In this document: positions 7,791 through 17,088 of the stretch, piece by piece
Position numbering within the stretch: the stretch's first letter is position 1
Layout: each line of letters opens with the position of its first letter
Source: Paenibacillus spongiae
Lineage (GTDB): Bacteria; Bacillota; Bacilli; Paenibacillales; Paenibacillaceae
Direction: 5' to 3'
Assembly (NCBI RefSeq): GCF_024734895.1
Contig: NZ_CP091430.1
Span: 2,746,501 to 2,810,500 of the forward strand
Length of the DNA stretch: 64,000 nt
Notes under the pieces: model-generated
Databases searched by the model: none
Seen by the model: only the letters and a program-made list of their open reading frames with translations
Told to the model about the DNA's origin: nothing
Translations under genes and position numbers: made by a program

Positions 7791-9308
7791 TTGAGAGATC
7801 CGGCGCCTTGGCAAAAGAGGTATGAAAGGATGTGGATACTCGCTCTCCTATTAGGGCTGGCAGGCCAATACTTATTCGTTGGAAATGCCGCTGGAATATC
7901 GGTCGTTATATTCGTGCTCGGGTTCTATGGACTGTTCTTCTATGCGGTACAAGGAAGAATGGGCGGGTTTGACAAGTGGGAGGGACAGTCAGTCTCAGGC
8001 TGGCTTCTCTTGATTCCGATCGGCCTGCTTGCGATGACGTATGCTTTGTACGCCAACCGGTTCTTCCATCTGTTGAATGGCATGGCGATTACGATTATGA
8101 TCGCTGCGCAGACGATCATGCTCACACGCAGCAGCGCGCACCCCTGGTACAAGGCCGAATTTTTCCCGGATCTGATCCACCGATGCATAGTAAAGCCATT
8201 CAGCCATCTATCCGTACCGTTCGGGATTGTAAGCAATCTGGTGCTTCCCAGCGGTTCCGCCGGTCCGGCAAGCGGGAACCTGCGCAAAGTCGCGCTCGGC
8301 TTCGTGCTCGCGGCGCCGATTCTCGTCGTGGTGATTTCGCTGCTGGCCTCTGCGGACCAGATATTTCTATCCTGGCTGACCGAAATACCGGGCTTGTTCC
8401 AAGGACTTTCTGTCGGCGAAGGGTTCATTCGCATCATTACCGGGGGCGGAATTGCACTTTATTCGTTCTGCTACATATGGGGATTGCTGTTTCCTAGGCG
8501 GACGAATACGGCCAATGGCGCAGCAGCTGCGAACGGCGCGAGCCTCTTCGATGGCGGTGAAGCGGAGCGGAAGCCGCAGACGCAGATGGATCCTATTACG
8601 GCGTGCACATTGTTAATCAGCGTTAATGTTGTCTATTTCCTCTTTGCGCTTATTCAATTCTCGTACTTATTCGGCGCAGCGAACGGATTGCTGCCTGACG
8701 GAGCAGCTTATGCGGAATATGCGAGAAGAGGATTTACGGAGCTGGCGCTGGTCGCTCTGATCAACCTGTTGCTGCTGTTGAGCGGGCTGCACTTCGTACG
8801 TCGTGAAGGCGTATGGATGGAGCGGATCCGTAAAGTCTCGCTCAGCTTGCTCGTTGGGTGTACGGTCGTTATGCTGGTCTCTGCGTATAGCCGCCTTTCC
8901 TTGTACGAGGATGCTTATGGCTATACGCAAACCAGGCTGCTCGTTCATGGATTTATGCTGGTTGTCGGCATCTTGACGGTAACGGCATTCATTCGAATCT
9001 GGCAGGAGAGGCTATCGTTATCGAAAGCCTATATCTGCTGTGCGATCATCGCCTATCTGATCATGAATTATGTCAACTTGGATGCACGGATAGCTGCCAA
9101 TAATATTGCGCGGTATGAGCGAACAGGTATGATCGACATGGCCTACTTAGGTACGCTATCAGCTGATGCTGCGCCCGCTCTGCTCAAGCTGCAGGCTGAG
9201 CATCCCGAAATGGAATCCATAAGCGTGGCGATCGATCAGATTAAGGAGCGGTCCCGATTGAACGATAAGTGGCCCGCCTGGAATCTATCCAAGCAGCGGT
9301 TAAAATGA
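7791..9308 (+). CDS. DUF4173-family polytopic membrane protein
   Basis: A 505-residue protein with about eleven hydrophobic segments, ending in a soluble tail of about 60 residues rich in acidic and basic residues. The pattern of membrane segments, a central loop with charged residues (about 235-265), and a conserved LDARIAANNIARYE region near residue 430-445 match the DUF4153/DUF4173 family, whose members are often next to sensor or regulator genes but have no settled function. The start is TTG 7791, with GGGAGTGA seven bases upstream. It is divergent from the SgrR-like regulator, with a 134-base spacer, so co-regulation is plausible. A bidirectional terminator at 9346 separates it from the convergent fucosidase gene. 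Confidence 0.82.
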   Translation: MRDPAPWQKRYERMWILALLLGLAGQYLFVGNAAGISVVIFVLGFYGLFFYAVQGRMGGFDKWEGQSVSGWLLLIPIGLLAMTYALYANRFFHLLNGMAITIMIAAQTIMLTRSSAHPWYKAEFFPDLIHRCIVKPFSHLSVPFGIVSNLVLPSGSAGPASGNLRKVALGFVLAAPILVVVISLLASADQIFLSWLTEIPGLFQGLSVGEGFIRIITGGGIALYSFCYIWGLLFPRRTNTANGAAAANGASLFDGGEAERKPQTQMDPITACTLLISVNVVYFLFALIQFSYLFGAANGLLPDGAAYAEYARRGFTELALVALINLLLLLSGLHFVRREGVWMERIRKVSLSLLVGCTVVMLVSAYSRLSLYEDAYGYTQTRLLVHGFMLVVGILTVTAFIRIWQERLSLSKAYICCAIIAYLIMNYVNLDARIAANNIARYERTGMIDMAYLGTLSADAAPALLKLQAEHPEMESISVAIDQIKERSRLNDKWPAWNLSKQRLK

Positions 9309-9345
9309 AGCAGTCGGCTTCATAGCAATTGTCAGCATGAAAACA

Positions 9346-9375
9346 GGCGGTGCAGGAATAATCTCCTGCACCGCC
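9346..9375. terminator. Bidirectional terminator
   Basis: GGCGGTGCAGGA (9346-9357) pairs with TCCTGCACCGCC (9364-9375), between two convergent genes. The flanking A and T runs are weak. Confidence 0.75.
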
Positions 9376-9390
9376 ATTCATTATTCTACC

Positions 9391-10716
9391 TTATGAAAGC
9401 AATTCCAGCTCAATGACCGTATTCTTCTTGTCCGGCAGCGGATAGGTCAGGTGCTCGGGACGGGCGAAGCTGACAAAGGCATCCTCCTCGAATAGTGCCG
9501 CGCTCCAAGGCCGGTTCAGGAACAGCTCCGATCCGTCGGCGAGCAGGCGCGCCTTCTTGACCTTCCCGGCAAGCCCGACCAGGTTGACCGGTCCGATGCT
9601 TTCCTCAAAGACGTGCGCATAGAGAAGATTACCCCTTTGCGTGTAGCGTCCCCATTCCGGTTTGGGAAAATCGGCTTTGCCGCAGCCGTAGATGCTTGCC
9701 CCGTTCTGCTTTATCCATTGGCCGACTTCTGCCAGGATGTCGAGCGATTCTTGCGGAATTTCTCCTTTGGCTGTCGGACCGACGTTGAGCAGCATGTTTC
9801 CGTTCTTGCTGACGCATTCAACCAATTTGCGAATGACCGTCGTCGGCGTCTTATAGGAACGGTCGGCGGCCGCATAGCCCCAGTTATTGTTCAGCGTAAT
9901 GCAAGCTTCCCATGGAACAGGGTTGCCGTTCTCGTCGGTTACGCCTTCAGGAGGAATGATTTGCTCCGGCGAAGCGAAGTCACCGGCATAGACGGAAGGA
10001 TTGCTCGTATACAGGCTGCCGCCCTGCTCGCCGCTTCCTTCCAGACGGTTATCGATCAGAATATGCGGTTGAAGGGAGCGAATCATGGTCATCAGCTCGG
10101 TTGCTTTCCATGTCTCGCTGGCCATATTGTCATATGAGAAATCGAACCACATGATGTCCAGCTTCCCGTAATTGGTCAACAGCTCGCGAACCTGGCCGTG
10201 CATATAGTCGAGGTAACGGTGGAACGTCTCGGGATCCCGCTTATAGGCTTCATTATTCCTCATCGGATGATGCCGGTCCCCGTATGCGGGGTAATCCTCA
10301 TGATGCCAATCGATAATGGAATAGTAGAGGCCCACTTTAATGCCCTCTGCACGGAATGCTTCCAGAAATTCGGCAACGAGATCGCGGCCTGCTTTCGTAT
10401 TGGTCGCTTTATAATCGGTCAGCTTGCTGTCGAACAGACAGAAGCCGTCGTGATGCTTGGCCGTCAATACGGCATATTGCATGCCGGCATCCTTGGCCGC
10501 TTTCGCCCAAGCCTTGGGATCGTAACGGTCCGGATCGAACTGATCGAAGTAAGGCTGATAATCTTCTACGGTTATTTTCTCAAAGCTGCGTACCCACTCG
10601 CCTCTGGCAGGTATGGCATAGAGCCCCCAGTGGATAAACATCCCGAAGCGGTCGTGCTGGAACCAGCGTGTGCGTTCGGTTCGTTCTTGTATGAGATCTC
10701 GTTGAACGTTTTCCAT
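9391..10716 (-). CDS. GH29 alpha-L-fucosidase
   Basis: A 441-residue enzyme that releases terminal alpha-L-fucose from glycans. The N-terminal region carries the GH29 signature residues (RFGMFIHWGLYAIPARGEW) and LTAKHHDGFCLFDS; the likely catalytic nucleophile is Asp192 in IMWFDFSYDN. There is no signal peptide, so it probably acts in the cytoplasm on imported oligosaccharides. The start is ATG 10716 with GGAGG at 10724-10728; the longer frame up to 10929 adds 71 residues that do not belong to the family and run through the divergent promoter. The divergent AraC-type regulator at 10843 is the likely controller. The C-terminal beta-sandwich domain is short. Family assignment is firm; fucose linkage preference is unknown. 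Confidence 0.94.
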   Translation of the reverse strand: MENVQRDLIQERTERTRWFQHDRFGMFIHWGLYAIPARGEWVRSFEKITVEDYQPYFDQFDPDRYDPKAWAKAAKDAGMQYAVLTAKHHDGFCLFDSKLTDYKATNTKAGRDLVAEFLEAFRAEGIKVGLYYSIIDWHHEDYPAYGDRHHPMRNNEAYKRDPETFHRYLDYMHGQVRELLTNYGKLDIMWFDFSYDNMASETWKATELMTMIRSLQPHILIDNRLEGSGEQGGSLYTSNPSVYAGDFASPEQIIPPEGVTDENGNPVPWEACITLNNNWGYAAADRSYKTPTTVIRKLVECVSKNGNMLLNVGPTAKGEIPQESLDILAEVGQWIKQNGASIYGCGKADFPKPEWGRYTQRGNLLYAHVFEESIGPVNLVGLAGKVKKARLLADGSELFLNRPWSAALFEEDAFVSFARPEHLTYPLPDKKNTVIELELLS

Positions 10717-10775
10717 TAAATAACCTCCATATGAGTGGAATGCTTGTCTAACTGCAATAAAGTTTATCAATGATA

Positions 10776-10784
10776 TGCTATAAT
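10776..10784 (+). promoter_or_regulatory. Extended -10 promoter of the AraC regulator
   Basis: TGCTATAAT, an extended -10 element with consensus TATAAT; no good -35 is present at the right distance, fitting an activated or extended -10 promoter. Confidence 0.55.
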
Positions 10785-10842
10785 AAACAGATCCACTCTT
10801 AACCTTGACGGGTATAAAATTAACTTTAGCAGGTGATGAACA

Positions 10843-11679
10843 TTGAGCGCTAATTATGCCGACCGTACGAAACAGACAGCCATACATGATATCATTCGCA
10901 ATATGCAGGTTCACGTGCTGAACGCCCAATATACCCAGTGCTGGCCGGAGTGGAGAGAGCTGGATTATACGCCGGCTTACAGCAAGCTCTATTATATTAA
11001 GGAAGGGGAGGGTTGGCTAAAAATAAACGGACAATCGTTCTGGCCGACGCCGGGGCAGCTCTTCCTGATGCCGGCCCATGTCGAGCAATCCTATTCCGCG
11101 ATCAGCGACCGGCCCTTTCTTAAGTATTGGTGCCACTTCACCGCGACTGCGGGCGATCTGGATTTCTTCCAGTGGCTGGATGTTCCGTACCGCTACGACT
11201 CGCTGGATCCGGACATGATGACGGACTTGTTTCATGAGCTGTATCTGCTTCACCAAGAGGCATCCGTACCCGCACGACTGAAGGAGAAAGCGATTCTGCT
11301 CGATATATTATCGCAGCTGCTTACGGCATCGCCGCTTCAGATCCATCAGAGCCGGAAGCCGGAGATCGAGCGCCTGACGGTCATTCAGCAGTATATCGAC
11401 GCCCATCTTCACGATGAGGTGACGCTGGAGGCCATGGCGGCGCATCTGCACCTGCATCCCAACTACTTCATCAAATATTTCAAGAAGCATTTTGGCGTAT
11501 CCCCCCTCAAATATGTAATCCGCAAGAAGATGGAGAAGGCGAAGATTCTCCTCAAGACGACCTCGCTCAGCATCAAGGAGATCGGCGTCCGGACCGGCTT
11601 CGATGACGCAAATCATTTCTCCAAGACGTTCCGCCGGGAGATCGGCTACAGTCCGACCGAATACAGGACCAATTTGTAG
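10843..11679 (+). CDS. AraC-family regulator with cupin sensor domain
   Basis: A 278-residue cytoplasmic regulator. The N-terminal 150 residues form an AraC-type sugar-binding cupin fold (segment GQLFLMPAHVEQSY near residue 66-80) and the C-terminal about 100 residues are two helix-turn-helix motifs (TLEAMAAHLHLHPNYF about 195 and IKEIGVRTGFDDANHFSK about 245). AraC regulators of this build activate nearby sugar-use genes when their ligand binds. TTG 10843 follows AGGTGATG and is the best start. Its divergence from the GH29 gene over a 126-base spacer suggests that it controls the fucosidase, with fucose or a fucoside as possible inducer; this is inference. Confidence 0.92.
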   Translation: MSANYADRTKQTAIHDIIRNMQVHVLNAQYTQCWPEWRELDYTPAYSKLYYIKEGEGWLKINGQSFWPTPGQLFLMPAHVEQSYSAISDRPFLKYWCHFTATAGDLDFFQWLDVPYRYDSLDPDMMTDLFHELYLLHQEASVPARLKEKAILLDILSQLLTASPLQIHQSRKPEIERLTVIQQYIDAHLHDEVTLEAMAAHLHLHPNYFIKYFKKHFGVSPLKYVIRKKMEKAKILLKTTSLSIKEIGVRTGFDDANHFSKTFRREIGYSPTEYRTNL

Positions 11680-11791
11680 CGCTTCTCCCGAAGCCATCTT
11701 AATATTGTACAAAAACTAAATAGGATCGTGCATGTTAGGAACAGGCATGAATGTTCTATGATCAGGTGTAGGAATAAACAAGAATCATTTT

Positions 11792-11805
11792 TGAATGCGC
11801 TTACA
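11792..11805 (-). promoter_or_regulatory. CcpA binding site (cre) candidate
   Basis: On the minus strand the site reads TGTAAGCGCATTCA, with A before and A after, and fits the broad cre consensus WTGNAANCGNWNNCAW at every fixed position. It lies about 40 bases before the membrane AraC regulator of the sugar-import cluster, so catabolite repression of that regulator is plausible. Confidence 0.5.
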
Positions 11806-11844
11806 TTAACCTTTTTTGAATTTGCTTGTTAAGGGATGATTCCG

Positions 11845-14040
11845 ATGAATAGAACATGGCTGCGCAGAATGATCTGGTCTTATATTCCGATATTTTGCAT
11901 CATCTTCTCCTTTGTTTTCTTTATGTTCTTCCAAACCCTCGTGGAGCAAAACAATGAGAATACGAAGGAATCGAGCAAAGTGTTTACACGTCAGCTGCTT
12001 CAATCGATCGACGTCTCCTTGAAGTCGGTCGACTATATGATTATCCGCGAGATTATGAATAATAAGCTGTTCAGCGATTTTTTTGGCGAGAAGGACAGCA
12101 GCAACGTATATCTAAACTATCAGGTGGTCAAGAAGCTCGAAGCGCTGAAGCAGGAGGTCCCGTTCATCTCTTCCTACTATCTCGTCCGCAACAGCGACCG
12201 GCTCGTGTTCAGCGGCAATGTCATTCGAAACCTGGACGATTTCGAGGATGCCCCGTTCATACGGGACATGCAGAGCAGCGATTCGAAGTCGCCATGGACG
12301 GACCTGAGGATGTATCGGGAGTTTTCCTTTCAGAAGCAAAAAGAAGTCGTCAGCCTCGTACACAAAGTTCCCCTCAGTCAAGGTTCGGAAGGACTCTTCG
12401 TCGTCAATATCAGCGTAGCATCCTTGCAGGACAATATAATGGATATGTACGATCCGCAAACCGCCTTCGTCAATCTGTATGACCGGAACGGTAATACGCT
12501 GTTTAAGCAGGACGGCCTGCCGGAGGAAAGCGAAGTCCTGGCTCACGTGTCATCGGAATATACGAACTGGACGGCGGAGAGCGGCGTCTATAACGGGAAG
12601 CTCGTGAACGTCGTCTCGAACTTTTCCGGCGTCTGGCTGCTGTTCGGCCTGCTTGTGTTTGCTGCGGGCGTCGTATCGATCATTTATGTAACGCGCAAAA
12701 ATTATAAACCGCTGGAGGAGCTTGTCGTTCGCATTAACGACAATCTGTTTCAGGATAAGCATACGTTAGGAAGGGTGGCTGTTAACGAGTTTGCGTTTAT
12801 TGAATCTGCCATAAACAATTTTGCCGAACAATCGAAAGCATTCAAGAGAGAATCGGAGCTGGCTGCGCTTGAACGGAGAAGAACGTTCTTCACGCAATTA
12901 ATCAATGGCGAGAGCAGCTCATCTGAATTAACATTTCCTCCTCACAGCCTCATCCAAGTATTGATTATCGAAATCGACCAAGCGGAGCAATCCTTCAATC
13001 GTTATCAAACGCGGGATCAAGCTTTATTCAAGTTTGTGCTCAGCAGCGTAACCCATGAGATGATGTCCCGTCCCGAGGTTCACATCTGGCTGGAATGGAC
13101 CGCTTCGCTGCAGCTGACAGGCATCGTATTCCTGGAAGATCCCGCAGCCCGCTTGGACGAGGTATGTGAAGGGATTGTCTCCTGGTTGAATAAGAACCTG
13201 GCGTTCACGGCAACGATCGGAATCGGGGAGTCCACCGATTCGCGGCACGGTATATCCGAATCCTACAAGGAAGCGCTCGAATCCCTGAAATTCAAAGCCG
13301 TTATGGGCAATAACCGGATCATTCGGCTGCAGGAAGCCCGCAGCGTCTCGGATAAGGAGTCCAGCAAGCATCTGAAAGCAATCCACAATCTCGTGCAATC
13401 CTTCCGATGCAGCAATGATCTGGATTGGCGTGCGGATTATCTTCAATGGTTTGACGGTATACGCAAGTGCTGCTTGTCCAAGAGCGAGATCGTCGAGCAA
13501 GGACGTTATTTCATGGCACATATGGATCTTCATATGTCTCAGATCTCCAAAGATTATTATGAAATTTGGACGGCCTCCGCACTTCCGCAGGCAAGGCAGT
13601 CTATCGGGGAGTTCGATACGTTGGATGAACTGCAGCAAGCGCTCCTGGGCATATTGGAGAACTATTCCGAACGTATGGCCGTGCTTCGCGAAGAGAGGCA
13701 ATATCACAGCTCCATGAAGAAGGTACGCGAATATATTGAACGCCACTATGCGAACCCGGAGCTGTCGCTCGATTATTTGAGCGATCAATTCTCCATTAAC
13801 GCCAAATATTTAAGCCAGCTGTTCAAGGATGAATTCGGCGAAAATTTTCTGGATTTCCTTGCAGAGGTGCGCATTCGGCATGCGAAGCGATGGCTGCTGG
13901 AGCAATCAAGCTCCATACAGGATATCGGCGAACGTGTCGGGTATGTCAATGCCGCAACCTTCAGAAGAGTGTTTCGCCGGGTTGAGGGCGTCTCGCCGAT
14001 GGATTACCGCAAGCTTCATACAAGGGAGCAAACGGGCTAG
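11845..14040 (+). CDS. Membrane-anchored AraC-family regulator with extracellular sensor
   Basis: A 731-residue protein. A transmembrane helix at about residues 9-31 and a second at about 270-290 enclose an extracellular sensor domain of about 240 residues (Cache-like); after the second helix come a HAMP-like linker, a middle regulatory domain, and a C-terminal AraC pair of helix-turn-helix motifs (about 635-731). This single-chain architecture, common in Paenibacillus, couples extracellular sugar sensing to transcription without a kinase. ATG 11845 is preferred because AAGGGA lies eight bases upstream; an ATG at 11836 overlaps that site. It is directly followed by a binding-protein gene (61 bases) and then permeases, so it likely controls that importer. 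A cre candidate lies upstream. Confidence 0.9.
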   Translation: MNRTWLRRMIWSYIPIFCIIFSFVFFMFFQTLVEQNNENTKESSKVFTRQLLQSIDVSLKSVDYMIIREIMNNKLFSDFFGEKDSSNVYLNYQVVKKLEALKQEVPFISSYYLVRNSDRLVFSGNVIRNLDDFEDAPFIRDMQSSDSKSPWTDLRMYREFSFQKQKEVVSLVHKVPLSQGSEGLFVVNISVASLQDNIMDMYDPQTAFVNLYDRNGNTLFKQDGLPEESEVLAHVSSEYTNWTAESGVYNGKLVNVVSNFSGVWLLFGLLVFAAGVVSIIYVTRKNYKPLEELVVRINDNLFQDKHTLGRVAVNEFAFIESAINNFAEQSKAFKRESELAALERRRTFFTQLINGESSSSELTFPPHSLIQVLIIEIDQAEQSFNRYQTRDQALFKFVLSSVTHEMMSRPEVHIWLEWTASLQLTGIVFLEDPAARLDEVCEGIVSWLNKNLAFTATIGIGESTDSRHGISESYKEALESLKFKAVMGNNRIIRLQEARSVSDKESSKHLKAIHNLVQSFRCSNDLDWRADYLQWFDGIRKCCLSKSEIVEQGRYFMAHMDLHMSQISKDYYEIWTASALPQARQSIGEFDTLDELQQALLGILENYSERMAVLREERQYHSSMKKVREYIERHYANPELSLDYLSDQFSINAKYLSQLFKDEFGENFLDFLAEVRIRHAKRWLLEQSSSIQDIGERVGYVNAATFRRVFRRVEGVSPMDYRKLHTREQTG

Positions 14041-14101
14041 GCGTTCGCTGCCAGGGACCGCGTGAGGCGGTTCTTCTTGAACAAGAAAGGGGGAATGACT
14101 A

Positions 14102-15790
14102 TTGAAGGCAAGATGGATGAGAGGAATGATTCTGCTTGCTGCGGCGCTTGTCGTTACCGCTTGTTCCCAGCTCTTCGCAAATCCCGTGTTGAAGGATCGG
14201 GAGAAAGGGACGATCGAAGCGAACGTCGTACGTCCGGCTGGCGAATTCCCGATTGCGGACAAACGGATCAAGCTTCCCGTTTATGCCGTGCCTCCGGTGG
14301 AGGTCGAGGATATTCATACGAATAGGTTTACGAAATACATCGAAGACCGGCTTAATATTCAGTTCGAATTTATGACCGCAACGCCCGCAGCCAAGAAAGA
14401 ACGCAAGCAAATGCTGTTTGCAAGCGGAGAATATCCTGCGGTTATCATGAGCGGGGATTTTACGCCCGACGAGCAGATTAAATACGGGATGTCCGGTACT
14501 CTGCGGCCTCTCGACGATTTAATCGACCGGTACGGATTGAACATCAAGCGGATTTTAAGCGAAAATCCAAAACTGCGGCAGGCGATTACCGCCCCGGACA
14601 ATCACATCTATTCGCTGCCGGACATTAATGAATGCTTCCATTGCTGGTATTCGCAGAAGCTGTGGGTCAATACCGAATGGCTGGAGCGGCTTCAGCTCCC
14701 TATGCCCCGAACGACAGAGGACTTTTATCAGATGCTTAAAGCGTTCAAGACGCAGGATCCGAACGGGAACGGTCTTCAGGATGAGGTTCCGCTCTCGGGC
14801 GCGACAGACTCCTGGCATACCAAGATCACCGGATTTCTCATGAGCGCCTTTATCTACAATACGGACGAGAATTATTTCTATGTCGAGAATGGCGAAGTGG
14901 GGATGGCAGCCGCACAGCCGGAATGGAAGGAAGGACTGGCGTACATTCATCGGCTTTATCGAGAAGGCCTGATCGATCCCTCTTCATTCACCCAGACCTT
15001 GGACGGCATGATCCAGTTAGCCAGTAATGAAGATGCGAATATACTGGGCAGCGTATCGGCGGGTCATATACGCATGGCGTTCAGCGGGCTCGATAACGAG
15101 CGGCATAAACAATATGACACGATTGCACCGTTGATCGGTCCGGACGGGTATCAGGCCGCCGGTTATTTCAACCGGGTGGGAAACGGGCAGTTTGCCATAA
15201 CGGACAAAGCGACGGAGACCGAAGCGGCCGCCGCCATCCGGCTTGCGGATTTTCTGTATTCGGAGGAAGCGGCCATACGCAACGAGTTCGGACCTGAGAA
15301 TATTTGGTGGCAGAAGGGGAAGCAGGGGGATGTCGACGAGCATGGCAGACAGGCCAAATACAAGCTCAACCCTGAATACTGGGATCATCTGACGCAAAAC
15401 GATGGCTGGAGCCAGATGGGAATTCTCTATCGCAACCGGGACTTGCGCGAATCATGGGCTGTGCCGAAGGATGCTTATTCCAAGGATGGATATGAGCATC
15501 GTCTCTATTTAGAGACCGTTGAGAACTATATGGGCAAAGAACCGGCTGAAATTTTTCCGGAGAATGTCTATGTCGATCCGAAGGATGTACATGAAGCGGC
15601 GCGACTTCGCGTACAAATGAACGATTATATCGAATCCAATATGATCCAGTTTATTACCGGAGCGAAGCAGATCGATCGGGAATGGGGTTCCTATATCGAA
15701 GGGTTTCAACGATTGAAGCTGGACCGTTACTTGCAAATTTACCAGAATGCCTATGATAATTACACCCAAACGAACCAAGCTTCGCCGTAA
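14102..15790 (+). CDS. Sugar ABC transporter lipoprotein (LplA-like), copy 1
   Basis: A 562-residue binding protein with a lipoprotein signal peptide (hydrophobic segment about 7-20, lipobox VTAC with Cys about residue 21), so it is anchored to the outer face of the membrane. Its size and calcium-loop-like DPNGNG motif (about residues 219-224) match the large LplA family of oligosaccharide-binding proteins. The start is TTG 14102 after AGGGGG. It lies just behind the membrane AraC gene and in front of a strong terminator (15815), with its permeases beyond. It is a clear paralogue of the binding protein at 18186: both share NG-D-CFHCWYSQKLW-type and LYREGLID-type segments over their whole length. 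The divergence in the N-terminal region suggests a distinct ligand or affinity. Confidence 0.92.
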   Translation: MKARWMRGMILLAAALVVTACSQLFANPVLKDREKGTIEANVVRPAGEFPIADKRIKLPVYAVPPVEVEDIHTNRFTKYIEDRLNIQFEFMTATPAAKKERKQMLFASGEYPAVIMSGDFTPDEQIKYGMSGTLRPLDDLIDRYGLNIKRILSENPKLRQAITAPDNHIYSLPDINECFHCWYSQKLWVNTEWLERLQLPMPRTTEDFYQMLKAFKTQDPNGNGLQDEVPLSGATDSWHTKITGFLMSAFIYNTDENYFYVENGEVGMAAAQPEWKEGLAYIHRLYREGLIDPSSFTQTLDGMIQLASNEDANILGSVSAGHIRMAFSGLDNERHKQYDTIAPLIGPDGYQAAGYFNRVGNGQFAITDKATETEAAAAIRLADFLYSEEAAIRNEFGPENIWWQKGKQGDVDEHGRQAKYKLNPEYWDHLTQNDGWSQMGILYRNRDLRESWAVPKDAYSKDGYEHRLYLETVENYMGKEPAEIFPENVYVDPKDVHEAARLRVQMNDYIESNMIQFITGAKQIDREWGSYIEGFQRLKLDRYLQIYQNAYDNYTQTNQASP

Positions 15791-15814
15791 GCCAATATCG
15801 GTTGATATGAATAA

Positions 15815-15861
15815 GGGGTTGTCCGTCGTCATGAAGTTGACTGATGGACAACCCTTTTTTT
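15815..15861 (+). terminator. Intrinsic terminator between binding protein and permeases
   Basis: GGGTTGTCC (15816-15824) pairs with GGACAACCC (15846-15854), then seven T residues. It separates the regulator and binding protein from the permease genes. Confidence 0.9.
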
Positions 15862-15918
15862 AATTTGGCTGCTTTGCTTACGTTCGCAGGAGGTTTGGTT
15901 TGCGGTCGAAGCGGGTTG

Positions 15919-16079
15919 ACGGAATATTGTGCGCTCACGGAAAATTGCGCGCCAGGCGGTTTTTCTGGAAAAGTAAGCGGTTACGGAATATTGTCTCCTG
16001 GTTGAATACTGATCGTTGACCCTCCTCCCCGTATTCCTTTATCGTTATCAGCAATCCGTCAGTGATCACCGAATATTGG
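15919..16079 (+). repeat. Four copies of a 12-bp element upstream of the permeases
   Basis: ACGGAATATTGT at 15919-15930, ACGGAAAATTGC at 15937-15948, ACGGAATATTGT at 15983-15994, and ACCGAATATTGG at 16068-16079. All are direct repeats in a gene-free stretch after the terminator. They may be regulator binding sites, for example of the membrane AraC protein. The rest of the 310-base gap holds no gene. Confidence 0.55.
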
Positions 16080-16100
16080 AAAGGAAGTGAGTTTTCGCGC

Positions 16101-17069
16101 ATGCAGTCAACAGGGGTGCTTGAAGCCAAGAAGAAGCGGGCGGACAGCAGCAAGCCGCTTCTCATGAAAGGTCCGGCCAAAAAGATGAAGCGGCATTGGC
16201 AGCTGTATTTGCTCATCCTGCTTCCGCTCGCGTACATCATTATTTTTAAGTACATTCCTATGTACGGGGCGCAAATCGCTTTTCGCGATTTTAGTCCGGT
16301 AAGGGGGTTTACCGGGAGCGAGTGGGTCGGGCTGAAGAACTTCTCCGATTTCTTCAACTCTCCGAATTTCTGGATCCTTATTAAGAACACGTTGATTATT
16401 AGCTTATACTCGCTCGCTGTCGGATTCCCGGCACCGATCATTCTGGCGCTCGCCTTGAATGAAATTCGCAGCATGAGATTCAAGAAAGTGGTTCAGATGG
16501 TCACGTTCGCTCCCTATTTCATCTCGACCGTCGTCATGGTCTCGATGATCATTCTGTTCCTGTCTCCGCGCCTTGGCTTCGTGGATCTGATTGTCAGGAT
16601 GCTCGGGATGGAATCGATCAATTTCATGGGGATACCGAGCTACTTCAGCAGCATATTCGTGCTTTCCAATGTATGGCAGGGAATTGGCTACGGCGCCGTT
16701 ATCTATCTCGCTGCGCTTGCCGGCGTCAATTCGGAGCTCTATGAAGCAGCCAAGGTTGACGGGGCATCGCGATTTCAGAAGGTCATTAACATCGATATTC
16801 CGGGTATTATGCCGGCGGCTATTATACTTCTTATTCTCAACGTCGGACAAATTATGAATGTCGGTTTCGAGAAAATCTATTTGATGCAAAATCCGCTTAA
16901 CACCAGTACGTCGGAAGTCATCTCGACCTATGTGTACAAAATCGGACTTTTGGGCGCAAACTTCAGTTTCTCCGCAGCCGTCGATTTATTTAATTCGGTC
17001 ATCAATCTCATTCTGCTTCTGTCCGTCAATTATTTCGCCAGACGCGTCTCGGACAGCAGCCTATGGTAG
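16101..17069 (+). CDS. Sugar ABC transporter permease (LplB-like)
   Basis: A 322-residue inner-membrane permease with six predicted membrane helices. The EAA loop that docks to the ATPase is seen as EAAKVDGASRFQKVINIDIPG near residue 213 (given only as the start EAAKVDGA). Together with the permease at 17089 it forms the channel for the oligosaccharide importer; an ATPase is not encoded nearby, as usual in this group where one MsmX-type ATPase serves many importers. ATG 16101 follows AGGAAGTGAG; an upstream in-frame ATG at 16062 overlaps a repeat element and lacks a site. The N-terminal 30 residues are basic and cytoplasmic. Confidence 0.92.
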   Translation: MQSTGVLEAKKKRADSSKPLLMKGPAKKMKRHWQLYLLILLPLAYIIIFKYIPMYGAQIAFRDFSPVRGFTGSEWVGLKNFSDFFNSPNFWILIKNTLIISLYSLAVGFPAPIILALALNEIRSMRFKKVVQMVTFAPYFISTVVMVSMIILFLSPRLGFVDLIVRMLGMESINFMGIPSYFSSIFVLSNVWQGIGYGAVIYLAALAGVNSELYEAAKVDGASRFQKVINIDIPGIMPAAIILLILNVGQIMNVGFEKIYLMQNPLNTSTSEVISTYVYKIGLLGANFSFSAAVDLFNSVINLILLLSVNYFARRVSDSSLW

Positions 17070-17088
17070 CGGAAGGTAGGGGGACGTT

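Noticed and set aside
10717-10929. 71-residue N-terminal extension of the fucosidase
   Set aside because: It runs through the divergent promoter and the beginning of the AraC gene, and GH29 similarity begins only after ATG 10716.
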